Assembly (NCBI GenBank): GCA_030589835.1
Contig: JAUUZS010000303.1
Coordinates: forward strand, 1-5,833
Reading direction: 5' to 3'
Length of the DNA: 5,833 bases
Origin: Cyclobacteriaceae bacterium
Lineage (GTDB): Bacteria > Bacteroidota > Bacteroidia > Cytophagales > Cyclobacteriaceae
A program made the translations under genes and the position numbers. The notes beneath the pieces are model-generated. The model searched no databases, had not been told where the DNA came from, and saw only the letters and a list, made by a program, of their open reading frames with translations. Below are positions 1 through 5,833 of the stretch, one piece after another. Each line of letters begins with the position of its first letter. The first letter of the stretch is position 1.

Positions 1-825
1 CGGCCAATACACTTTATTCACCTTTGGATGCTCAGAGAGAAAATGGGCAATCCTTTTCCCGTTCTCACAATGTCTTTCCATTCGCAAGTGTAGCGTTTTC
101 ACACCTCGTAAAACCAGGAAGCAATCATTTGGACTCGGTATCGCGCCACATGCATTTTGAATAAAAGATAGTTGTTGATATAGTTGTCTGTCATTCAAAA
201 CAACAGCTCCCATAATCACATCTGAATGCCCGCCCAAATACTTCGTTACCGAATGCATCACTATATCCGCTCCCAAATCAAGAGGCGTCTGAAGAAAAGG
301 AGTAGCAAATGTATTATCAACTGCCAGAAGTATTCCATGTGTTTTAGCCACTTTAGAAACCAACTGGATGTCGATGATATTCATCATTGGATTTGTCGGG
401 GTTTCCAACCAAATCAGCTTTGTATTTTCATTGATCTCCCGCTCAACTTTAGATTTTTCATCCATTGGAACAAAATGGAACTTGATGCCATATGATTCAA
501 ATACTTTTGTGAAAATTCGATACGTACCACCATACAAATCATTGGAGCTAATGATCTCATCACCTGGCTTACATAGTTTCAGAATGGCATCAATTGCCGC
601 CATTCCCGATGCAAAACAAAGCCCAAATTTTCCATTTTCAAGCGCTGCCACATTATGCTCCAAAGCATCCCTGGTTGGATTGTGCGTCCTGGCATATTCA
701 TATCCCTTGTGTTCTCCGGGACCGTCCTGGGCAAAAGTAGATGTCTGATAAATAGGAGTCATGATCGCTCCGGTTGACGCATCCGGTTTGATGCCAGCAT
801 GGATCGCTTTGGTTCCAAATTTCAT
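1..825 (-). CDS. Cystathionine gamma-synthase / gamma-lyase family PLP enzyme, C-terminus cut off by window edge
   Basis: This is a cytoplasmic fold-type I PLP enzyme of the Cys/Met metabolism family. Members make cystathionine from an activated homoserine plus cysteine, or split cystathionine to cysteine, 2-oxobutyrate and ammonia. I translated 275 residues from the ATG at 825 with no stop before the edge; the family is usually about 380-400 long, so roughly 100 C-terminal residues are missing. Visible motifs are YEYAR (43-46 region, phosphate contact from the neighbouring subunit), ASGMAA (72-77, phosphate loop), Y98 (ring stacking), AVDNTF with D170 (pyridine nitrogen), SVTKYLGGH with K195 as the Schiff-base lysine, and SPNDCFLVLRGVKTL (231-245). 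The start is typical for the family (MKFGTKAIHAG) and lies 9 bases after the channel gene stop, so it is probably co-transcribed with it. There is no Shine-Dalgarno. Synthase versus lyase cannot be decided because the discriminating C-terminal residues lie outside the window. The family is near certain, the exact reaction is not. Confidence 0.93.
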   Translation of the reverse strand, partial: MKFGTKAIHAGIKPDASTGAIMTPIYQTSTFAQDGPGEHKGYEYARTHNPTRDALEHNVAALENGKFGLCFASGMAAIDAILKLCKPGDEIISSNDLYGGTYRIFTKVFESYGIKFHFVPMDEKSKVEREINENTKLIWLETPTNPMMNIIDIQLVSKVAKTHGILLAVDNTFATPFLQTPLDLGADIVMHSVTKYLGGHSDVIMGAVVLNDRQLYQQLSFIQNACGAIPSPNDCFLVLRGVKTLHLRMERHCENGKRIAHFLSEHPKVNKVYWP

Positions 826-834
826 GATTGATAC

Positions 835-2469
835 TTATTTTTTAAGGTCTTCTTTATCCCAGTCTTTTGGTTTTTCGAGGAAGGATTCCAATTCTTTCTT
901 CAACAGCGGAGTGCTCTTTTGATATTCAGGTGAGTTTCCTTTTTTTTCGGGGAAAGTTTCCATATGCAAAGTCCTGGTTGGGAAAGCAAAATTCACACCG
1001 AGACTCTCAGCTAGTCTCATGATCTCAATCAATACCTCGTGTCTGCATCTCAACTCATCTCCCCATGTTGGAACAGCAAAGAAAATATAGAACATGATAT
1101 TTAAAGAAGAATCGGCCATGTCATTGAGATACACATGATAATTATCCTTCCAGGTGTGGGGATGATTATTAACTATTTCTCGTAATCCCTCCACAAATAC
1201 ATTGACCAAAGCAGATGGAGTATCATAGGTGATGGCTAATTGCGTATAAAATCTCCTATAACTCCGCAAACCGTGATTGTCAACAGTCCGGTCGGCAATA
1301 ACGCCATTGGGTACATAGGTAACTGAATTTCTGAACGTTCGAATCCTGGTTGCTCTGAATCCAACCTCTTCCACTGTGCCATCAATATCACCAGAAGTGA
1401 TCCAGTCACCAATCTGAAAAGGCTTATCCATAAATATCATAATGGAACCAAAGAAATTTTTCAAAGTATCCTGAGCAGCCAAGGCGAAGGCCAAACCTCC
1501 GATAGACAGACCTGTAAGCAGAGGAAGAATATCAAAATTCAGGTTGGCAAGTATGGCAAGTAAACCTACAATTATTACAAATATTTTCAGCGCCTTTCTA
1601 GCAAGTGGCACCAATTGATCATCCAATGTGCTCTTCGTTTTTTCAGCAAGCCTGATCATATAATACCCCAAAAGATCAACCAGCCTATAGCAAACAAGAG
1701 TCGCAAAAACCGGCCAAAGTGCTTTCAAAAGCATAAGTATGTTATTATTGACGTTGATAGGCAATTGAAGTACCGGAATAAAAATCAATAAAATTGGGAA
1801 AAGAATTAAAATACTAAGTGGCCTGGCTACCGGCGCCACATACTTTCTCGCAATTTTCGTATGCCCTTTTTTAATTAGTACACTGATAATTATCTTCTCG
1901 ATAACAAGCGTAAAAACCTTATGAATCAAAAGAGAAATCACAATAATGATAAGGATGCCAATCAATTGCCAGACACGCAATCCAAAATATTTAGATGTTC
2001 CAAATTTCGGCAACAGATCCAATAACTTCTCAGCTCCATAGGGATATACCTGAGCATGAATTTCATCAATATTTTGTACTGTTTCTTTTGAATAAAACCA
2101 AAAGTCACCAACTTTTTCCAAATAAATCTGAGGATATTTTGTGCTGATCACATAGATCTGGTTTAGAGTCAATGAATCTCTATAATCAGGATTTGTCGGG
2201 ATATCTTCGAAAGAAAAACTGATACCAGCTCCTTTGTAGATTTGCAGCAAAGCAATCGCTTTATCTTCTGCATCCTCTTTTTTTACTTGTTTTGGATTAA
2301 ATACTTTTGCAGATATATCCGGATGATAATTGTCATCTTCCAGGTATTTCATATGCGTTAATATAGTTTGATACGGCGAGATCAAACTATATGTAGGCGC
2401 AGATTTCGGTTGCGCATTTCCTTGAAAAAAGGCCAGGATAAAAAAAAGAATTAAATAATTGACTTTCAT
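835..2469 (-). CDS. MscS-family mechanosensitive ion channel with N-terminal periplasmic region
   Basis: This 544-residue inner-membrane channel is predicted to open under membrane tension and release solutes during osmotic down-shock. Residues 1-19 form a signal peptide (hydrophobic core, likely cut after GNA). Residues 20-160 are a soluble, presumably periplasmic region containing GDFWFYSKETVQNI (121-134), a motif I recall from other long MscS homologues. Hydrophobic segments follow at about 166-189, 214-236, 246-270 and 294-311. The pore helix is about 314-345, then MDKPFQIGDWI (347-357), GTVEEVGFRATRIRTF (364-379) and VPN (386-388), the MscS beta-domain signature. The alpha-beta cytoplasmic part runs to about 505 and the last 35 residues are highly charged. 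At 544 residues it is nearly twice E. coli MscS (286). The ATG at 2469 is supported by the signal peptide. The upstream gene ends 18 bases before it and the next gene starts 9 bases after it. The family is certain; gating threshold and ion preference are unknown. Confidence 0.95.
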   Translation of the reverse strand: MKVNYLILFFILAFFQGNAQPKSAPTYSLISPYQTILTHMKYLEDDNYHPDISAKVFNPKQVKKEDAEDKAIALLQIYKGAGISFSFEDIPTNPDYRDSLTLNQIYVISTKYPQIYLEKVGDFWFYSKETVQNIDEIHAQVYPYGAEKLLDLLPKFGTSKYFGLRVWQLIGILIIIVISLLIHKVFTLVIEKIIISVLIKKGHTKIARKYVAPVARPLSILILFPILLIFIPVLQLPINVNNNILMLLKALWPVFATLVCYRLVDLLGYYMIRLAEKTKSTLDDQLVPLARKALKIFVIIVGLLAILANLNFDILPLLTGLSIGGLAFALAAQDTLKNFFGSIMIFMDKPFQIGDWITSGDIDGTVEEVGFRATRIRTFRNSVTYVPNGVIADRTVDNHGLRSYRRFYTQLAITYDTPSALVNVFVEGLREIVNNHPHTWKDNYHVYLNDMADSSLNIMFYIFFAVPTWGDELRCRHEVLIEIMRLAESLGVNFAFPTRTLHMETFPEKKGNSPEYQKSTPLLKKELESFLEKPKDWDKEDLKK

Positions 2470-2487
2470 TAGTTTAGGATATTACAA

Positions 2488-5226
2488 TTATTTGAATGAT
2501 TCAATGGTAAAATTATTTCCAAAGCACTTATACAACAGGTACTCCTTTTGTTTACTCGAATATAGTAATCCAATCGGGTGACTCCCTTCCGATGGCCCAA
2601 AAGTGATAGGTTGACTCTTTTTGTCAAACACATAGGTAAATTCTTGCTCTTTATCTGTCATGGCAATGATTTGATTATCAGTGCTAAAATTATAGTATTG
2701 AACGAATAAATCGCCTGAATAAATCATGTTCTTTTCCATGACCGCTTCGCCCTTTCTGTTTAAGATACTTATCTTATTATACTCCTGTCTTGCAATCACA
2801 TAGGTTTTCCCCAGCGCATCAATTACCAGCCAGAACTTGCTTTCTTTACTAGGTTTGTATAATTGTTCACGATTTACCACTTTCCCATTTAGGTTAACCT
2901 CAATTAATTCCCCTTCATCTGAAACAGTGATTAATCTTGTTGAATTAAAGTCATTTCCGATGTCCACAAAAATATCTCCTGTTACCTGAGCCCTCAAGTC
3001 TATTGGAAATCCAGGATACATTTTACCTCTTCGGTTCATCACATTTAAGATCCCATTTCCCTGGAGGGCAACCATACAATCTCCTCCTTTGACGCGTATA
3101 TGGAATCCTGGCACGACCAACGAACTGTCTAGCGGTCGCGGTGCCCAACCATCGAGTGATTTACCTTCCTTATCAAAAAGGTAGATGTCACCATTTTCGC
3201 CTACTGCCATTATTCGATAACGCCTGGAGTTGTCATAATCAATTACAGAAAGATGTTCCAATCTGACTCCATCTTTCAATTTGATTGGGTAGTTTGCTAC
3301 ATAATCACCATTGCGATCCAGCAAATGAATTTTATTGGAAGTAGCAAACAGGTATTGCAGCTTTGAATTTTTATAATAATCAATTTGCTGGATGTCTGAT
3401 ACTATTTTATCCTGAATACTATCTCCCCATAGGATCTGCCCCTCATTAGAAATTTGATACAATATATACAACGAATCCTGGAACAGTACTTCAAATTTAT
3501 TGTTATTGTGATTTTTTACAATCACAGGTTTTGAAATAATCGGAGACAAGGCATACACACTTTGAAGCTTTTTAAGCCTTCCTGATTTAGGCGCCGGGGC
3601 AACTCTCTTCTGATGGCCTATGGCTATACTGGTATAAAAACGATTGTCAAGATTGCTTACCTGAAGAGCCACCAAATCAAAAGATTTTATTTGCCCTTCG
3701 TAGGTTTTTAACAAATCGACCCACTTTTCATTAAAATTATTCATGATCATCTGCCAGACCAGCGAAGTATTCATCATTAGACTGAAGCTCGATTCACTCA
3801 GTGTATTCTCAAGGAACATATTTTGCCGGATGGATTTACCCCAATTATTTTCGTCTTCGAGTTCATTTAGAAAAAACTTTACAACCTGCATGGAATTCCC
3901 CAACACCAGATAATCATCATAAACCGTAATAAAAGAGTTTTCAAACCCTAAAAAATAATTCCCCATAATCTGAGCAGGGAACTCTGAAAACGGAATCTGG
4001 ACTATCGGCAGACCATTGTAAATTTCCATATACAACGAATCCCCCTGCTCCTGCTCTATTAGTTCAGCAAAGCGATTTAGCTCCTCAAAAACAAGGTCTT
4101 TGTCATTGATGCCTATAAAAATAAGCTGGTCAGCCTCCTCTCTGTTTGGCGTTTCTAATATCGCATTAGCGGCCTCCCCCTCTATCCAATCCAGATTTAA
4201 CTTATATTTTTCTTCAAAATCCAGAAACTTCTGGAATTGCTCATTATCGGTTGCAGACCAATACCTCGTCAGTTGGTGCTGCCATTCCTTAAAATCGCTA
4301 AAAGCAATATGATATAACAAGGCCGTATTATTTGGCAACAAATCTGTCACCTTTATTCGACCCGGATCCTGTGTCCTGAATGTGCCAATAAAGCTTTTAT
4401 TACTTTGCAGGTCCACGGTGCTCACTCCATTGAGCAGCAATTCATTATCGGTCACTTTAATATCAAGGAACGTGTCACCCGAAAATCTTGAGATATTTTT
4501 TATTTGAGTAGCTTTATCTTCCCGCAAAAAAGAGGCAAGAAAATCCGGAAGTTTGGCAAAATCGATGTAAATATTTCCTTCATCATTTTCAAGTTTTGAA
4601 ACCCCATTAAGAGCAGAAATTCGCAATTTAAAGGTGTCTGTAAATCCATCCGAAACATTTCGAACCACGTCTTCGACCAGGAATGAGGTAAAGCTGCCAA
4701 CAACTGCATGCTCATAAATGAAATATGTAAAGGTAGATTTACTGTTTTTATTTATGAGTTCATGCAATTCAAACCCCTGGTAGGTTCTGGATTTTGATAT
4801 AATTCGATAATCTTTCAAAATGCTTCTGATCACCTTATTAAATACGGCCTTACCTTTTATATCATTCAGATCGAGGCAGAAAAGAAAATCAAATTCATTT
4901 GATGCAGTAATGTGGAGCGAAGAGATGAATGACCTGTTCCTGAACAACATATCTATCGAGCCATCTCTACCCGACAAGCTATCGGCATCAACTAAACCTT
5001 GCTCCCAAGCCTGAAAATAAGGCATTTTTTTCATCGTTTTCCAGACAGGCTTATCTACGATTTTATTCCAATTATCGATCAGACTATTATTCTCAAAAGC
5101 GATAATGGCACTGGCTGGAATCATTTGCCAGACATCAATTTTTTTCTGATGGAAGTTTTTAAAATAATAAAAAGCCCCGGCAGTAATAATGATTATACTA
5201 AAAAGTAAAACGAGTGTCTTTTTCAA
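2488..5226 (-). CDS. Exported or membrane-anchored protein of unknown function: duplicated ~250-residue domain plus seven-bladed beta-propeller
   Basis: I do not recognise a named family with certainty; the N-terminal half recalls DUF3352-type bacterial proteins, but that is inference. The 912 residues begin MKK and a hydrophobic stretch (4-22), either an uncleaved anchor or a signal peptide with a possible AGA cleavage site at 16-18, so the bulk should be periplasmic. There is no lipobox cysteine. Residues 36-290 and 296-540 look like two diverged copies of one domain: IPASAIIAFENN/LLPNNTALLYHI, then matched strand motifs at a constant offset of about 255-264. Residues 583-881 hold seven blade-like repeats of 42-47 residues with a xDxxGxxxxGxP-type turn (for example LLDRNGDYVANYPIKL, VMNRRGKMYPGFPIDL). 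The start is TTG at 5226. An in-frame TAA lies eight codons upstream with no ATG between, and the next ATG (residue 35) would remove the export signal. It is the first gene of the apparent operon with the channel. A scaffold, sensor or envelope assembly role is possible but unproven. Confidence 0.88.
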   Translation of the reverse strand: MKKTLVLLFSIIIITAGAFYYFKNFHQKKIDVWQMIPASAIIAFENNSLIDNWNKIVDKPVWKTMKKMPYFQAWEQGLVDADSLSGRDGSIDMLFRNRSFISSLHITASNEFDFLFCLDLNDIKGKAVFNKVIRSILKDYRIISKSRTYQGFELHELINKNSKSTFTYFIYEHAVVGSFTSFLVEDVVRNVSDGFTDTFKLRISALNGVSKLENDEGNIYIDFAKLPDFLASFLREDKATQIKNISRFSGDTFLDIKVTDNELLLNGVSTVDLQSNKSFIGTFRTQDPGRIKVTDLLPNNTALLYHIAFSDFKEWQHQLTRYWSATDNEQFQKFLDFEEKYKLNLDWIEGEAANAILETPNREEADQLIFIGINDKDLVFEELNRFAELIEQEQGDSLYMEIYNGLPIVQIPFSEFPAQIMGNYFLGFENSFITVYDDYLVLGNSMQVVKFFLNELEDENNWGKSIRQNMFLENTLSESSFSLMMNTSLVWQMIMNNFNEKWVDLLKTYEGQIKSFDLVALQVSNLDNRFYTSIAIGHQKRVAPAPKSGRLKKLQSVYALSPIISKPVIVKNHNNNKFEVLFQDSLYILYQISNEGQILWGDSIQDKIVSDIQQIDYYKNSKLQYLFATSNKIHLLDRNGDYVANYPIKLKDGVRLEHLSVIDYDNSRRYRIMAVGENGDIYLFDKEGKSLDGWAPRPLDSSLVVPGFHIRVKGGDCMVALQGNGILNVMNRRGKMYPGFPIDLRAQVTGDIFVDIGNDFNSTRLITVSDEGELIEVNLNGKVVNREQLYKPSKESKFWLVIDALGKTYVIARQEYNKISILNRKGEAVMEKNMIYSGDLFVQYYNFSTDNQIIAMTDKEQEFTYVFDKKSQPITFGPSEGSHPIGLLYSSKQKEYLLYKCFGNNFTIESFK

Positions 5227-5242
5227 AGCAGCTGATTTATCG

Positions 5243-5274
5243 CAATTTTAGATCAATTAAAATGATTTTTCAAA
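5243..5274 (-). promoter_or_regulatory. Candidate Bacteroidota-type promoter for the three-gene operon
   Basis: On the minus strand TTTG (plus 5274-5271) is followed by exactly 20 bases and then TAAAATTG (5250-5243). This matches the Bacteroidota vegetative consensus TTTG-N19-21-TAnnTTTG with a single mismatch. The same bases also read as a sigma70-like TTGAAA-N17-TAAAAT. Initiation a few bases downstream would leave only about 10 bases of leader before the TTG start at 5226. The spacing is good, but the region is AT-rich and chance matches occur. Confidence 0.5.
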
Positions 5275-5310
5275 TAGAGTATGGTTTTAAATTCACCTTT
5301 TTTCACTTAA

Positions 5311-5342
5311 TTGATGATTCAACAAGGATATTAATAAATTTC
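5311..5342 (+). promoter_or_regulatory. Candidate Bacteroidota-type promoter for the alpha/beta hydrolase gene
   Basis: TTG (5311-5313) is followed by 21 bases and then TAAATTTC (5335-5342), one mismatch from TAnnTTTG, with a spacing accepted for Bacteroidota promoters. Initiation at the usual distance would fall at or just before the ATG at 5350, giving a leaderless or nearly leaderless message. This is weaker than the opposite promoter because the upstream element is only three bases and the final G is missing. Confidence 0.35.
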
Positions 5343-5349
5343 TCATATT

Positions 5350-5833
5350 ATGGTCGAAGAACACTACGAAATTAACTCAACCGGGGGCATTAAACTATTT
5401 TGCTCTTCCTGGAAACCAATCGATCCTCCTCGAGCTTTGCTATTTATTGTTCATGGACTTGGCGAGCATTCGGGTAGATACGATGAAATGTCAAGCATTT
5501 TTGTAGCACAAAACATCGCAGTTTTCTCATTTGACCTGAGGGGCCATGGTCAATCGGGAGGAAAAAAAGGTCATGCAAATTCTATAAACCAACTTGTGGA
5601 AGATATGGAACTTGCGCTCATGAAATGTAGGAGCTTATTTCTGGAAATCCCAGTATTCCTATATGGCCACAGCATGGGAGGGCAAATCGTCGCTTCCTAT
5701 CTTGACAAAACAAAGTCTAAAGAAATTGCTGGCGCCATTATTTCTTCAGCATGGTTTCAATTGGTAAATCCCCCGCCCTCCTGGCAAATTAGTTTGATCA
5801 AAAAATTAGAACTAATCCTTCCACAAGTCACAC
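5350..5833 (+). CDS. Alpha/beta hydrolase, monoacylglycerol lipase-like (Hydrolase_4 type), C-terminus cut off by window edge
   Basis: This is a predicted serine hydrolase that would cleave esters such as monoacylglycerols or lysophospholipids. I translated 161 residues by hand from the ATG at 5350; the frame stays open to the edge. The family is about 270-310 long, so a little over half is visible. Motifs in order: IVHGLGEHSGRY (33-44), the oxyanion-hole loop with the HG dipeptide and GEH typical of this family; FDLRGHGQSGGKKGH (61-75), the DxRGHGxS strand-turn; and LYGHSMGGQI (104-113), the nucleophile elbow with S108. The catalytic Asp and His should lie beyond the window. No signal peptide or membrane segment is seen, so it is probably cytoplasmic. 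The start is the first ATG after an in-frame TAA at 5335-5337. It is divergent from the channel operon and no functional tie is apparent. The substrate is not determinable; lysophospholipase is an alternative. Confidence 0.92.
   Translation, partial: MVEEHYEINSTGGIKLFCSSWKPIDPPRALLFIVHGLGEHSGRYDEMSSIFVAQNIAVFSFDLRGHGQSGGKKGHANSINQLVEDMELALMKCRSLFLEIPVFLYGHSMGGQIVASYLDKTKSKEIAGAIISSAWFQLVNPPPSWQISLIKKLELILPQVT

Larger units (their letters stand above)
5227..5349. other. Divergent intergenic region (123 bases)
   Basis: This AT-rich gap separates the minus-strand operon from the plus-strand hydrolase gene. It holds one promoter candidate in each direction, listed separately. No RNA gene, terminator hairpin or strong ribosome binding site is visible. 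An AAGGA at 5324-5328 is about 20 bases before the hydrolase ATG, too far to act as its Shine-Dalgarno. Confidence 0.8.

Noticed and set aside
226..748. Two overlapping plus-strand open frames (226-495 and 368-748)
   Set aside because: Both lie antisense to the PLP enzyme, whose motifs are unmistakable on the minus strand. Their translations show no recognisable domain.
826..2487. Possible terminators or promoters in the 9-base and 18-base gaps (826-834 and 2470-2487)
   Set aside because: The gaps are too short to hold an intrinsic terminator or a full promoter, and no GC-rich hairpin is visible in them.
4100..5208. Short open frames inside the large protein gene (plus 4100-4312, 4820-5014, 4999-5208; minus 4500-4715)
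   Set aside because: They are shadows of the 912-residue reading frame, which has coherent domain structure throughout. None has a supporting start context or family likeness.
5245..5263. ATTTTA-7-TAAAAT inverted repeat as a terminator or operator
   Set aside because: The arms are six AT-only bases with no GC stem and no U-run in a useful position. It is not a terminator, and as an operator it could easily be chance in AT-rich DNA.
5324..5328. AAGGA as a ribosome binding site for the hydrolase gene
   Set aside because: It lies about 20 bases before the ATG at 5350, well outside working distance. The other genes here also lack such sites, as usual in Bacteroidota.
1..5833. Mobile element, CRISPR, tRNA, rRNA or defence system
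   Set aside because: No direct-repeat array, transposase or integrase motif, terminal inverted repeats or tRNA-like cloverleaf was seen. All four genes belong to housekeeping or envelope-type families.

Overview
The window looks like chromosomal DNA from a member of the Bacteroidota, most likely the Cytophagales/Cytophagia side. The reasons are: AT-rich DNA, no convincing Shine-Dalgarno sequence in front of any of the four genes, two promoter candidates of the Bacteroidota type (TTTG or TTG, about 20 bases, then TAnnTTTG), and protein families typical of that group. A genus cannot be assigned from what is here. I see no RNA gene, mobile element, CRISPR array or prophage.

Layout. Bases 1-5226 are a tight three-gene block read on the minus strand. 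In transcription order it holds: a 912-residue exported or membrane-anchored protein of unknown function (5226 to 2488); an MscS-family mechanosensitive channel with a signal peptide and an extra N-terminal periplasmic region (2469 to 835); and a PLP enzyme of the cystathionine gamma-synthase/gamma-lyase family (from 825, running off the left edge). The gaps are only 18 and 9 bases, so this is very probably one operon. A 123-base divergent intergenic region (5227-5349) separates it from a plus-strand alpha/beta hydrolase of the monoacylglycerol lipase type (from 5350), which runs off the right edge.

How the genes fit together. The channel and the 912-residue protein both belong to the cell envelope and are adjacent and co-directional, so a shared envelope role is possible but unproven. 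The sulfur amino-acid enzyme behind them and the divergent lipase have no obvious functional link to the other two.

The least ordinary object is the 912-residue protein. Reading it by eye shows two colinear copies of a roughly 250-residue domain, followed by what looks like a seven-bladed beta-propeller with blades of 42-47 residues. Its start codon appears to be TTG. The rest of the window is ordinary core-genome material.
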